Part shown: one piece after another, positions 45,718 to 55,384 of the stretch
How the letters are laid out: each line of letters begins with the position of its first letter
Numbering within the stretch: the first letter of the stretch is position 1
NCBI GenBank assembly: GCA_002706765.1
Contig: PAJV01000077.1
Span: 246,547 to 310,546 of the forward strand
DNA length: 64,000 nucleotides
Direction: 5' to 3'
Source: Gimesia sp.
GTDB taxonomy: Bacteria; Planctomycetota; Planctomycetia; Planctomycetales; Planctomycetaceae
Notes under the pieces: generated by a model
What the model saw: only the letters and a program-made list of their open reading frames with translations
Database searches by the model: none
What the model was told of the DNA's origin: nothing
Program-made: the position numbers and the translations under genes

Positions 45718-47136
45718 TTATGCCAGAATGCCGTGGGCCACATGACCGGCGACATCCGTCAGGCGGAAATCACGACCTGCATAACGGTACGTCAGTTTTT
45801 CGTGGTCCATTCCCAGCAGGTGCAATATAGTGGCATGGAAATCGTGGATGTGCATTTTGTCTTTGGTGGCATAGTAGCCGAATTCATCGGTGGCGCCATA
45901 TTGAATTCCGGATTTGACGCCTCCCCCGGCGAGCCACATGGTGAAACCTTCCGGGTTATGGTCGCGACCATTTTTTCCCTGTGCCGTGGGAGTCCGACCG
46001 AACTCGCCACCCCAGATGACCAGCGTATCTTTCAGCAGTCCCCGCTGCTTGAGATCCTTCAGCAGTCCGGCGATGGGCTTATCGACTTCTTTGGCGTTTT
46101 TACCATGCCCTTCGAGCAGGTTCCCGTGCTGATCCCACTGGACTTTCTGGTCACTGTGTGAGACCTGTATAAAGCGCACGCCCCGTTCTGCGAAACGACG
46201 TGCCATCAGGCACTGACGTCCGAAATCCGCAGTCTGCTCTTCATCAAGTCCATACATTTTCATGGTGGCTTCGGTTTCGCCGGAGATATCCTGGATCTCG
46301 GGCACTTCTTCCTGCATGCGGAACGCCAGTTCAAACGAACCGATGCGGTCATTCAAAATCTGGTTCGGTCCGGTCTCTGCCTGGTGCATGCGGTTCAATT
46401 CATTCAGGAAATCGACCTGTTTACGTTGCACCTTGCGTGAGAGAAAATCATTTTTGATATATTCAATCTGAGCCTGTTTGGCGGCGACAGCGGCATTCCC
46501 GAGTGGCGTCCCCTGGTAAGGAGCCGGCAGAAATGCGGAGCTCCAGTTTTTCACACCGCCGTGTGCCAGTGTGGGGCAGATGGTGATGAAGCCGGGCAGG
46601 TTCCGGTTTTCGGTCCCCAGCCCATAAGTCACCCACGACCCCATACTCGGTCGCACGAAGGCATCGCTACCTGTATGCAGCTTGAGTAACGCGCCCCCGT
46701 GGGCCGCGTTCGTTCCATGCAACGAGTTAATGATACAGAGATCATCCACGCATTCCGCTACATTCGGGAACAGTTCGCTGACATGAATTCCACTCTCGCC
46801 GTACTGCTTGAACTTCCAGGGTGATTTTAACAGATTACCGGTCGGTGCGAACTGTACCCGTGGTTTATCGAAGGGGAGCGGCTTACCATCATATTTCTGA
46901 AGTTGCGGTTTGTAATCGAATGTGTCCATGTGGGAGGGGCCCCCCTTCATGAACAGAAAGATCACGCGTTTGGCGCGCGGCGTGAAATGAGGCTCTTTCG
47001 GCGCCAGCGGATCTTTCGATTTCGCAGCCTGTGCTTCCTCGTTCAGCATGGAGAGTAAGGCGAGGTTTCCGAAACCGACGGCTGATTTCTTCAGCAGTTC
47101 ACGACGGGAATATAATGATTGAGGTAGGATACTCAT
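45718..47136 (-). CDS. DUF1501 family protein (Tat-signal type)
   Basis: The 472-aa protein starts with a twin-arginine-like signal ([20 protein letters not shown], about residues 10-29). The DUF1501 domain, a sulfatase/alkaline phosphatase-like fold, follows with [49 protein letters not shown] and [17 protein letters not shown]1501 genes are almost always paired with DUF1549/DUF1553 genes in planctomycetes, as here (73 bp upstream), but the role of the pair is unknown. The frame opens at TTG 47169; I use ATG 47136. Confidence 0.9.
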   Translation of the reverse strand: MSILPQSLYSRRELLKKSAVGFGNLALLSMLNEEAQAAKSKDPLAPKEPHFTPRAKRVIFLFMKGGPSHMDTFDYKPQLQKYDGKPLPFDKPRVQFAPTGNLLKSPWKFKQYGESGIHVSELFPNVAECVDDLCIINSLHGTNAAHGGALLKLHTGSDAFVRPSMGSWVTYGLGTENRNLPGFITICPTLAHGGVKNWSSAFLPAPYQGTPLGNAAVAAKQAQIEYIKNDFLSRKVQRKQVDFLNELNRMHQAETGPNQILNDRIGSFELAFRMQEEVPEIQDISGETEATMKMYGLDEEQTADFGRQCLMARRFAERGVRFIQVSHSDQKVQWDQHGNLLEGHGKNAKEVDKPIAGLLKDLKQRGLLKDTLVIWGGEFGRTPTAQGKNGRDHNPEGFTMWLAGGGVKSGIQYGATDEFGYYATKDKMHIHDFHATILHLLGMDHEKLTYRYAGRDFRLTDVAGHVAHGILA

Positions 47137-47208
47137 AACGTGTCTCGATTGCTTATTGAACAGTTTCAAGTTGATTCTGGTTTTGACATCCTGTCTGCCT
47201 GAGCCTGT

Positions 47209-49710
47209 TTACCTGAGATAGATAAATTCACTCGATGCAAAAATGGACTGACAGAGCACCTGCCAGGAGCGGGTGATCCGTTTCTGGGAATCAGCCTCTT
47301 CTGCCTGCAGATCTTTTTCCAGTTCTTCCAGAAAGTGCAGTGACTTGCTGACTTCCATCTCGCCAGCCTCTCGCCCATAGGATTTCAGGAACAACTCCTG
47401 AATCTTCTGTTCGGGCGATAACGCCGTCTTGTGTAATATCGTTTCCGCCATCCGGTGGGATGCTTCTTCCACCAGTTCACTGTTCAACAGGAACAGCGCC
47501 TGGGGGGCCACGGTCGTCGAGGCACGATCACCGTTTAATACACTGGCATCGGCATAATCGAACAGCATAAACATTCCATACAGATGATTACGAATCACGG
47601 GCAGATAAATGGAACGCCGATTGAAGTCATAAGTCACTCCGTCTTTGGATTCGTGATTGAAGACAAACTCACGGTTTCCCACATTGAGCAGTGAGCCACC
47701 CAGAGCGGGATCCAGACCATCACTGACGGCCAGAATGGAATCACGTATTGATTCCGCGTCCAGACGCCTGAGATCAACCCGCCACATCAGTTTATTACTC
47801 GGATCAACGGCTGCAGCCTGGGAATTAAATTCGCTGCTCATCTGCCAGGTGTTCGACAGCAGGATCGTACGATGCAGCTGCTTTAGGGACCAGTTTTCTT
47901 CCATCAGCTTGACGGACAGCCAGTCCAGCAGAGGTTGATTGGTCGGTTTGGCTCCCAGTTTTCCGAAGTTATCGGGAGTCGCAACAATGCCCTTGCCAAA
48001 GTGCCAGCGCCAGACCCGGTTTGCAATGACGCGTGATGTTAATGGATGCTGTCTGTCGGTCAGCCATTCGGCAAGTTTCAGACGGCCGCTCTGTTCTTCA
48101 GGGAACGGCTTCTGGGGCTGCTGACTCAGGACCACCGGTACGTGTCGGGGCACGGTTTCCCCCAGTGTCAGGTGACTGCCACGAATATGAATAGGAACGT
48201 CTATGGTCTCCCGTTCGGCTGCTCCCATTGCTGTGGGAACTTCAGGCCGTTCTTTTTTCAGTGATGCAACCTGGTCGCGCAGCGCTTTCAATTTTGCCTG
48301 GACCTCTTTGGAATAAGAGGGTTCCGGCTTCTCGGGCAGTTTAAATTCTTTGCCCCCCTCTGTCTGGAGCCGTTCATTTTCTGATTTGACCAGCGCGGCA
48401 ATTTGATCTTCTTCTGCCTTGATCTTCTGATCCCAGTCTGCCTGTGCTTTCAGTTCCGCTTCTGTCGCGAGCGAGTTTTCGTTCCAGCGGCCAATTGTCT
48501 TGTAACTCTCCATGATTTTGGTGCTTTTCAAGATCCCCGCCAGACCATAATAATCGTTCGCTGAAATCGGATCGAATTTGTGATCATGGCAACGGGCACA
48601 GCCGAGTGTCATGCCCATCAGCGAGACGCCAATAGTATTGATCTGTTCGTCGATGATGTCCATTTCCATTTTGGTTTTATCGACTTCGGCTAGAACTTTC
48701 GGACCTAATAACAGGAAACCGGTGGCTGTCAAACGCTCATTGCGTTCGACAACATCTTTCGCTGGCTCCAGCAAATCACCGGCGAGTTGCTCTTTGAGGA
48801 ATAGATCGTAGGGCTTGTCTTTATTCAACGCATTCACGACATAGTCGCGATATTTCCATGCGGTCCCATACGCCACATTCTCGTCCAGGCCATTGGAGTC
48901 GGCATAACGGGCGACATCCAGCCAGTGGCGGCCCCAGTGTTCGCCGTAATGGGGAGAGGCCAGCAGGCGATCCACCACTTTTTCAAAGGCGTCGGGAGAA
49001 GAATCGTTGAGAAAGTTTTCGATTTCCCGGGTAGTCGGAGGCAGGCCGGTCAGATCAAAGGTGGTCCGTCGAATCAGCGTGCGTTTGTCTGCAGGACGGG
49101 CAGGCGTCAATCCAGCCTGCTCCAGTCCCTGCAGGATGAACTGGTCGATCGGATTTTTGACCCATGACTTCTGTTTGACTTCAGGCAGATTCGGTTTTTT
49201 GACCGGCTGGAACGACCAGAACTCACGTTCTTTTTCCAGGTCATATTTTCCTTCGTTACTGGGTGCACGCAGCAGACTTAAATCGGCATTGGGATAAGGG
49301 GCACCCATTTTGACCCAGTTGGTCAGGTCTTCAATTTCCTCTTTGCTCATTTTTTCGTCGGGAGGCATCTGCAGATCGTTGGACTGATAATTGACCGCGG
49401 TGATCAGCAGGCTCTGCTCCGGCTTGCCGGGAACGATCAGCGAACCCGCTTTGCCTCCCTGCGCGATGCCTTTGAATGTATCAACGCGCAAATCCGATTC
49501 CTGGGTATCTTCACCATGGCAGTCATAGCAGTGCTTGATCAGCAGAGGACGGATTTTCGCTTCAAAAAACTGGATCTGTTGCTGACTGGGTTCTTTCTCG
49601 GCTGCCTGGAGTGGAGAAAGACTCACTACAGCGAGGGCGATTAATATTCCGCATGAACCCTGTGTTACGAAAGTACAGAAACAATCTCGTAAACGAGCAG
49701 ACATCTTCAT
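47209..49710 (-). CDS. PSD1 cytochrome c / DUF1549-DUF1553 protein
   Basis: The 833-aa exported protein has a signal peptide (about residues 1-36) and a cytochrome c-like haem site in HCYDCHGEDTQESDLRVDT (about 60-78; C-x2-CH). A long DUF1549 region (about 160-370) includes HWLDVARYADSNGLDE, and the DUF1553 region is in the C-terminal part (SRVIANRVWRWHFGKGIV). It is a putative extracytoplasmic redox or polysaccharide-related protein, but the real function is not known. It forms a conserved pair with the following DUF1501 gene. The frame opens at TTG 49743; ATG 49710 with GGGA upstream is preferred. Confidence 0.92.
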   Translation of the reverse strand: MKMSARLRDCFCTFVTQGSCGILIALAVVSLSPLQAAEKEPSQQQIQFFEAKIRPLLIKHCYDCHGEDTQESDLRVDTFKGIAQGGKAGSLIVPGKPEQSLLITAVNYQSNDLQMPPDEKMSKEEIEDLTNWVKMGAPYPNADLSLLRAPSNEGKYDLEKEREFWSFQPVKKPNLPEVKQKSWVKNPIDQFILQGLEQAGLTPARPADKRTLIRRTTFDLTGLPPTTREIENFLNDSSPDAFEKVVDRLLASPHYGEHWGRHWLDVARYADSNGLDENVAYGTAWKYRDYVVNALNKDKPYDLFLKEQLAGDLLEPAKDVVERNERLTATGFLLLGPKVLAEVDKTKMEMDIIDEQINTIGVSLMGMTLGCARCHDHKFDPISANDYYGLAGILKSTKIMESYKTIGRWNENSLATEAELKAQADWDQKIKAEEDQIAALVKSENERLQTEGGKEFKLPEKPEPSYSKEVQAKLKALRDQVASLKKERPEVPTAMGAAERETIDVPIHIRGSHLTLGETVPRHVPVVLSQQPQKPFPEEQSGRLKLAEWLTDRQHPLTSRVIANRVWRWHFGKGIVATPDNFGKLGAKPTNQPLLDWLSVKLMEENWSLKQLHRTILLSNTWQMSSEFNSQAAAVDPSNKLMWRVDLRRLDAESIRDSILAVSDGLDPALGGSLLNVGNREFVFNHESKDGVTYDFNRRSIYLPVIRNHLYGMFMLFDYADASVLNGDRASTTVAPQALFLLNSELVEEASHRMAETILHKTALSPEQKIQELFLKSYGREAGEMEVSKSLHFLEELEKDLQAEEADSQKRITRSWQVLCQSIFASSEFIYLR

Positions 49711-49928
49711 GATTTTTCCCAGCAGTTTAGGTAGGAACCACAAATTGATGAGTGGAGCGAGAGTCTCTCACACCCATTATGAGCGGCTGTTGAGTGTAGG
49801 TAAGAACTTTTGAAGAATGAGCTTATGTCTTACCTCTATTATAGGATCTCTGGTTCATAAGTCAGCAAAAATACTGACTTAAAACAATTTCTCAGCGACT
49901 TTTTACACGTCTGGCAGCCATAAACCGC

Positions 49929-51071
49929 CTAATTTCCAACAAAACTCTTCGCGAGTGCATGATTTAATTCACTCAGAAAAGTCTCTACATTTTCCATCGT
50001 ATTATAACCATGCAGGGCCACGCGGATGCGTCCGGCGTGGTACATGGGGTGAATTTGTTTACTGTGTAAGTGCTGATAAATGCGTTCCGCTTCAGGGTGA
50101 CGAAACGCAATAATGCCTCCCAGATGCCCGGTATCGCGGGGGGAAATCAATTCCACCGATGTCTCTTTCAGACCTTCCAGACAGGCCTCGACCAAGGGAG
50201 TGGCAGCGCGGTTGATCTCTTCTATGCCGGCAGAAGTAATGTAATCCAGGGCAGCTCTAATGGCATAGACGGCAGGGTAATTGGGCATGCCGACGGTAAA
50301 GCTGGCTGCCCCGGGCAGGCTTTCGGCTCCTTCAAAACGCTGATCGCCAAAGGCGTCTTTCAAGTTAAACCAGCCTCCAGCAGGAACCGTCCATTCCCGG
50401 GCTTTGGCAGTGGGAACGCCGACCAGTCCGCCGCCATGAGAAGCGAGAATCCATTTGTGCGTACTGCTGACGATTAAATCAATGTCCGTCAGATCCAGTG
50501 GAATGCGGCCCAGAGCCTGAGTTACGTCCAGTGCGATCAGGGCTGACGAGTGCGCACGGATGGTCTGAATCACGTCCTGCAGCGGTATTTTATAACCATT
50601 GAAAAAGCTGACCAGTGAAATACTGACAACCCGGGTTTTGTCACTCAGCAGCGACTGCAGATCTTCCAGATGCAGTTCCCAGTCGCGAGACTTCCAGACC
50701 TTCACGGTCGCCGGACAGCTCTGCTGCAGTCCATAGGTATAACTGGCGGGAAAATCCAGATCACTGACGATAATCTCATCACCGGTTTTGAGCTGCAGCG
50801 CCTGGTAAGCCAGGTTGAAGGCTTCCGAACTGCAGGAACAGATACTGACTTCGTCGGAGCTCAGTCCATACATCTGCGCCAGCAGATCTTTGGCGGCATC
50901 CCACTGGGCTTCATGCAGTTTTCTGCCATCCATGCCCAGCAGTTTATCCTGGAAATACTGCTGAAATGCATTCCCCACAGATAACGGGGGAATCCCTTCT
51001 GCAGCGGTATTTAAATAGACGCGTTCCCGCAAACTGGGAAAGTCCTGATCTCGCGTAAACTGGTCCAACAT
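49929..51071 (-). CDS. Class V aminotransferase-fold PLP enzyme
   Basis: The 380-aa protein has the fold-type I layout of cysteine desulfurase and isopenicillin N epimerase-like proteins. It shows YLNTAAEGIPP at the N-terminus, the cofactor phosphate region SCSSEAFNLAY, a D-x-T-Q motif in ALDVTQALGRIPL, and the PLP lysine in SSTHKWILASHGGG (about residue 202). The substrate is unknown. It lies 29 bp downstream of an IclR-type regulator, so the regulator probably controls it. GGAG lies 5 nt before the ATG. Confidence 0.88.
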   Translation of the reverse strand: MLDQFTRDQDFPSLRERVYLNTAAEGIPPLSVGNAFQQYFQDKLLGMDGRKLHEAQWDAAKDLLAQMYGLSSDEVSICSCSSEAFNLAYQALQLKTGDEIIVSDLDFPASYTYGLQQSCPATVKVWKSRDWELHLEDLQSLLSDKTRVVSISLVSFFNGYKIPLQDVIQTIRAHSSALIALDVTQALGRIPLDLTDIDLIVSSTHKWILASHGGGLVGVPTAKAREWTVPAGGWFNLKDAFGDQRFEGAESLPGAASFTVGMPNYPAVYAIRAALDYITSAGIEEINRAATPLVEACLEGLKETSVELISPRDTGHLGGIIAFRHPEAERIYQHLHSKQIHPMYHAGRIRVALHGYNTMENVETFLSELNHALAKSFVGN

Positions 51072-51100
51072 GAATACTCCGTTCGATTCACCCGTTAAAT

Positions 51101-51910
51101 TTATTTGACGCCGTGGGCAGGGGCATCCTGTTGACTGATCATGGTGGGCCCAAACTCACTGGAAATCGCCTGCGAACACTCCAGCATGGCTGTAGAGATG
51201 CGGGCACTCTCGTCCGCTTCACCCACTCGCAGAATATGGGAGACGCACAAAACCGCCAGCAGCCTGCCATCCGCGCCAAGTATGGGCGTGGCTGTATCCT
51301 GAACGCCGACAATCAGTGTACTTTCCATCGTGCGGAAACCGGACTGCCTGATGCCGGCAAATTCACTTTCCCACTTTTTGATTTTTTCAGCCGGCTGATC
51401 AGACTGTTCCCAGTATTTCTGACGCTGGTCGGCTGTATGAAACGCCAGCGCAACATGACCGCTGTTGCGTTCGTGTAATTTGAAACTGGCACCGATACGG
51501 ACCGCCAGGGAGACGTCGGCGTCGCAATCGACACGGGCAATCACCAGCATCTTATTGCGGACCACCAGGTTCAGATGGCAGGATTCATTGAGTTCGTTAG
51601 TCAGCGATTCCATGTGAGGCGTCGCGCGGGCAATCAGAGCTTCGGTGCTGGCGTGCTTGGCTCCCAACTCAAACAGCTTGGTGCTCATGCGGTAGCCCTG
51701 GTTGGCATCCCGTATGAGATAACCCTGCTCATTCAGACACGCCATGACCCGGAACAGCTCCTGTTTCGTGCGTCCCAGACGATCTGCGATGTCCGTTAAA
51801 GAGAGTGGCTGGGAGATCCCTGACAGCAGTTCCAGCACCTCCAGACCCTTCTCCAGAGCCGGTACCCGGTATGACAGTCTTGATTCGGTGCGTTCTAGTG
51901 TTTTACTCAT
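51101..51910 (-). CDS. IclR-family transcriptional regulator
   Basis: The 269-aa protein has an N-terminal winged helix-turn-helix (about residues 15-75; VPALEKGLEVLELLSG, LTDIADRLGRTKQELFRVMACL) and a C-terminal IclR effector domain (about 90-255; GVQDTATPILGADGRLLAVLCVS). It probably regulates the adjacent aminotransferase gene, 29 bp downstream, in response to a small ligand. The frame opens at 51967, but ATG 51910 fits the family better. There is no ribosome binding site before it; a strong promoter ends 9 nt upstream (51,919-51,946), so the mRNA may be leaderless. Confidence 0.92.
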   Translation of the reverse strand: MSKTLERTESRLSYRVPALEKGLEVLELLSGISQPLSLTDIADRLGRTKQELFRVMACLNEQGYLIRDANQGYRMSTKLFELGAKHASTEALIARATPHMESLTNELNESCHLNLVVRNKMLVIARVDCDADVSLAVRIGASFKLHERNSGHVALAFHTADQRQKYWEQSDQPAEKIKKWESEFAGIRQSGFRTMESTLIVGVQDTATPILGADGRLLAVLCVSHILRVGEADESARISTAMLECSQAISSEFGPTMISQQDAPAHGVK

Positions 51911-51918
51911 GAAATATG

Positions 51919-51946
51919 ATTTTACATATAAAACACACCGCGTCAA
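51919..51946 (-). promoter_or_regulatory. Promoter of the IclR regulator
   Basis: On the minus strand TTGACG (51,941-51,946) and TAAAAT (51,919-51,924) are separated by 16 nt. The transcript start would fall at about 51,910-51,913, on or just before the ATG at 51,910. Confidence 0.65.
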
Positions 51947-51987
51947 GCATAAAATGCGAATTTGCAATGCAGTCTTATCTTATTAAA

Positions 51988-52023
51988 AGAAAACACCTTA
52001 GGTCACTTAAACCCAAGGTGTTT
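51988..52023 (-). terminator. Terminator of the PrkA-DUF444-SpoVR cluster
   Basis: AAACACCTT pairs with AAGGTGTTT around a 15-nt loop. On the minus strand the stem ends in TTTTCTTTT. It lies about 35 bp after the stop of the 164-aa gene. Confidence 0.75.
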
Positions 52024-52057
52024 GACTGGAAATCACTATGTTGATGACGACTCAGGT

Positions 52058-52552
52058 TCAGGGAACAGTATTCACCAGGTCTTCCACGAGTTTCCGGAGG
52101 ACTTCATGCGTGACCTGCAGATCAACCTGAGTACGCCCCGGTTGTCCTTTCTGCGATTCAAAGCGTTTGAGACTGAAGTTGCCATTCGCGTGAGAGGACA
52201 GGATCACCTCATAAAAGCGAGTGCCGTCCGGTTTCTGATCGGGGGGAGTCGATCGAATGAGAACCTGGGCTGCATCTTCGTCATATTCGAGTGGGCCAAT
52301 GTTTTCGAGCAGGTAGGTAATCCGCTGACAGAGTTTCTGTCCCCACTCTTTGAGCTTGTCGAATGTGGCCTGTGTCAATGCGGGAACATTGACGCGGACT
52401 TCCTGAAACGAACAGCTCATCGTATCAACCGAAGTAAAATCGAGCATGACTTCAATCTTGCCTTTCGCAGCCAGCGTGACGGTGCGAGGTGATGCAGAAT
52501 GAAAGCCGACCAGTTGAATCAGTTCATGATTAAGTTGGTTTAATACTGTCAT
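52058..52552 (-). CDS. Conserved hypothetical protein in the PrkA-SpoVR cluster
   Basis: I do not recognise the family of this 164-aa protein. It is mixed alpha/beta, with no signal peptide or membrane segment. Several strands (KGKIEVMLDFTSVDTMSCSF, RFYEVILSS, GRTQVDLQVTHEVL) point to a small globular domain of about 150 residues. It starts 24 bp after the SpoVR gene on the same strand with a strong AGGAGG site (8 nt before the ATG), so it is translated as the last gene of the cluster and probably acts with it. Nothing else suggests a function. Confidence 0.72.
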   Translation of the reverse strand: MTVLNQLNHELIQLVGFHSASPRTVTLAAKGKIEVMLDFTSVDTMSCSFQEVRVNVPALTQATFDKLKEWGQKLCQRITYLLENIGPLEYDEDAAQVLIRSTPPDQKPDGTRFYEVILSSHANGNFSLKRFESQKGQPGRTQVDLQVTHEVLRKLVEDLVNTVP

Positions 52553-52576
52553 ATTGAAATCCTCCTGACGAGGATC

Positions 52577-54106
52577 TTATTTTTTCTCTTTGGAGTTCGT
52601 AGAGTGTTTTTTACCATCGTAGCTCAAAATCGTGGGGCGATCATCAACGACGGTTTCGATATTCACGGGGCGTTTCCAGATCGAATGCAGGTTGGCCAGT
52701 GTGTCCTGGGCATAATCGAGTTTGAGCTCCACTCCCAGATACTCATGTTCCAGGTAGAGTTCTCCCCGATTTTTATAGTTGGCATCCTGTACGTAAATGA
52801 CAGGTCGACCATGATTGCTCAGGCTGTTCAATAGTTGCTGCTTGATCTGTTGAAATTCCCGTGACTGAATTTCATAGGTTTTATTGGAATCATTAAAGGC
52901 AAACGAAAACATTTTCTGCTTATAACAGAATTCGGGAGTCAGAAAGGTATCGATAAAGGTAATATCATTATGAATCCGTCTGACTTCGAAGATTTTTTCT
53001 CGACCTAAGCCGAGATCCTGATCCCAGTGTTCCTTCTGGTACATGTCAGTGCAGTTTTCATATTCCGGTCCGAACTGACCTTTATTCCAGCGTTCTTCAA
53101 TATCCTTCAGCAGTTCGATTCCCAGTTTATACGGGTTCAATCGATTCGGGCTGGTCGCCATGGTGCCGCTGTGATGATCGGCGTAATTGATGAGCCCTTC
53201 ATCGGTCAGCCCGTGTCGGGTCATGATCGTGGAGTGCCAGAAACTGGCCCAGCCTTCGTTCATGATTTTGGTCTGTCCCTGGGGAGCGAAGTAGCAGGCT
53301 TCATCGCGAATGATGGTCAGGACATCCCGCTGCCAGTCTTCCAGGGGTGCGTATTGAATCAGAAAATACAGAACATCCCGCATCCGCTCTTTGGGAAACT
53401 TGAGTTGATCGGAGAGCTCCCGCGCTTTCTGACGTTTCTGGCTGGCTTCTTCCTCCAGCACCTCTTCGGGATTGATGTAACGATCCATATAGTACTTGGC
53501 CGGAAAACGTCCCCCCGTGCTTTCGCTTTCTTCGTCTGTCCGTTTCTTTGTTTCTTCTTTGGTTTCCGTTTTCTGCGTTCTGCGGATATGCGGCGCATAC
53601 GGGTCGATCAGACTTTCCAGCGACAGGCAGGTATCAATGAACGTTTCCACCACCTCGTAACCAAAATTGTCAATATGGCGATTCATGCGGGTGGCGTGAT
53701 TGGCCATCTGGTCCAGCATTTTCCGGTTCGTCTGTGAAAACCAGGCATTGTTCTTGAAAAAATCACAGTGACCATAAACATGGGCAATCACCAGTTTCTG
53801 GTCGGTGATATCATTCGCACTGAGCAGGTAGGCATAACAGGGATCGGTGTTGATCACCATTTCATAGATTTTCTGCAACCCGTACGAATAGCCTTTCATC
53901 AACTCATCGTATTGTGCACCGAACCGCCAGTGCGGATATCGAACCGGGAACCCGCCATAGGCGGCAAACATGCTCAGCTCTTCATAGTCCAGGACTTCAA
54001 AGATCGTTTTGAAGAAGTCCAGGCCGTAATCGCGCGCATGCTGTTCCATCTCCTGCTGGATATCGCTCAGCTCTTTCGGTAAAGGTCGGTAAGTGGTTAC
54101 TACCAT
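52577..54106 (-). CDS. SpoVR family protein
   Basis: The 509-aa protein belongs to the SpoVR/YcgB family. Typical blocks are HARDYGLDFFKTIFEVLDYEEL (start shown by residues 21-40), YGGFPVRYPHWRFGA, YGHCDFFKNNAWF, NEGWASFWHSTIMTRHG and RIHNDITFIDTFLTPEFC. The biochemical function is unknown; the gene is nearly always linked with PrkA and DUF444 genes, and in Bacillus SpoVR is needed for spore cortex assembly. Planctomycetes do not sporulate, so the cluster must serve another stress role. GGAG lies 6 nt before the ATG; the 164-aa gene follows after 24 bp. Confidence 0.95.
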   Translation of the reverse strand: MVVTTYRPLPKELSDIQQEMEQHARDYGLDFFKTIFEVLDYEELSMFAAYGGFPVRYPHWRFGAQYDELMKGYSYGLQKIYEMVINTDPCYAYLLSANDITDQKLVIAHVYGHCDFFKNNAWFSQTNRKMLDQMANHATRMNRHIDNFGYEVVETFIDTCLSLESLIDPYAPHIRRTQKTETKEETKKRTDEESESTGGRFPAKYYMDRYINPEEVLEEEASQKRQKARELSDQLKFPKERMRDVLYFLIQYAPLEDWQRDVLTIIRDEACYFAPQGQTKIMNEGWASFWHSTIMTRHGLTDEGLINYADHHSGTMATSPNRLNPYKLGIELLKDIEERWNKGQFGPEYENCTDMYQKEHWDQDLGLGREKIFEVRRIHNDITFIDTFLTPEFCYKQKMFSFAFNDSNKTYEIQSREFQQIKQQLLNSLSNHGRPVIYVQDANYKNRGELYLEHEYLGVELKLDYAQDTLANLHSIWKRPVNIETVVDDRPTILSYDGKKHSTNSKEKK

Positions 54107-54175
54107 AAATTTCTCCGTCAGCTGCTGTTGACTGTTTAATGAGATGCTGACTGGCTGCCGTTAATCACATTCGTT

Positions 54176-55282
54176 TTACTTGCCTGTCCCCAGGAATGTT
54201 TTGATGGAACCGTAAATCGCTTCCTTATCATCAATTTCAGAGAGAATCAGGTTACCAAACTCCTCTTCGACTTTGCGAAGTTCTTTGATGAAATCACCCG
54301 ATCCGTAGGGACTGCGTACCTGCCCGTAACAGAACAGATTACAGATCGGGAACAGATTCTGTTTGAGATTTTCGATGCAGTCCGAATTGTCTTCGCCCCA
54401 GTTGTCGCCATCGGAAAACTGGAAGCAGTAGATGTTCCATAATGAAGGGGGAAAATCCCGTTTAATGATATGATCGGCAGCCCGGTAAGCGGATGAGATA
54501 CGCGTCCCGCCACTCTCTCGAATGCGGTAAAACGTATCTTCATCCACTTCATGAGCTACAGCATCGTGCACAATATAACGGCGTTCAATGCCGTCATACT
54601 GCCGCTTGAGCCAGGTATCGATCCAGAACGCTTCCGTGCGGACAATTTCTTTCTGCACATCGGTCATTGATCCGGAGACATCCATCATGTAGATGACCGC
54701 GGCGTTCGTATGCGGCTCGGTCACCGTTTTCCAACTGCGAAAGCGTTCGTCATCTTTTGTAGGAACGATGAATGGATCCTGGGGATCATAATTGTTGGTG
54801 GCAATCATCCGTCGGAGAGCCCGTTTATACGTGCGTTTAAAATGACGCAGGGAATCCGGGCCAGTGGGACGGATCGAAGTATAGCGGTCTTTTTTTGAAG
54901 TGAGGGCATCTTCCCCCTTGGGTTCAATCCGCGGGAGTTCCAGCGCCTCGCCAAGCATGTCGGCCAGTTCCTCGAGCGTTAATTCGACTTCGCGAATATG
55001 CTGCCCGCGTTCATTACCGGCCTGACCGGGACCGTCGCCATCACCTTTCCCGCGGCCAATGGGCTGACCAACTTCGCCTTCTCCCTGGCCGACACCGCCA
55101 CTCCCTTTTTCGCCGTGCTGAAAATGGGGAATCTCGATATTGGGAACGGGGATACTGACAGTCTCGCGGCCTTTGCGACCAATCATTTCACCATGATTGA
55201 TGTATTTCCGGAGCTGTTGGCGGACCTTCCCTTTTATAATTTTATCGAACCGTTGCTGGTCACGATCAATTCTTCGCACCAT
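54176..55282 (-). CDS. DUF444 family protein (YeaH / YhbH)
   Basis: The 368-aa protein has a basic, positively charged N-terminal third with a Gly-rich linker (about residues 75-115; GEGEVGQPIGRGKGDGDGPG) and a von Willebrand A-like C-terminal domain. The latter has the metal-site start YMMDVSGSMTD (about 215-225), RYIVHDAVAHEV and GGTRISSAYRAAD. Members are the middle gene of the PrkA-DUF444-SpoVR cluster and are thought to link or regulate the kinase. The order kinase, DUF444, SpoVR on one strand with gaps of about 100 and 70 bp suggests one transcript. Confidence 0.93.
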   Translation of the reverse strand: MVRRIDRDQQRFDKIIKGKVRQQLRKYINHGEMIGRKGRETVSIPVPNIEIPHFQHGEKGSGGVGQGEGEVGQPIGRGKGDGDGPGQAGNERGQHIREVELTLEELADMLGEALELPRIEPKGEDALTSKKDRYTSIRPTGPDSLRHFKRTYKRALRRMIATNNYDPQDPFIVPTKDDERFRSWKTVTEPHTNAAVIYMMDVSGSMTDVQKEIVRTEAFWIDTWLKRQYDGIERRYIVHDAVAHEVDEDTFYRIRESGGTRISSAYRAADHIIKRDFPPSLWNIYCFQFSDGDNWGEDNSDCIENLKQNLFPICNLFCYGQVRSPYGSGDFIKELRKVEEEFGNLILSEIDDKEAIYGSIKTFLGTGK

Positions 55283-55384
55283 GGTATCGAGCCCCTTTCA
55301 GAACAGGGAATCAGAGTGAGTCGGCTCTCATTTAATTCCTTCTTATCCCGGTTTAGTGTCATACTTTACAGACGGAGTCATGGA

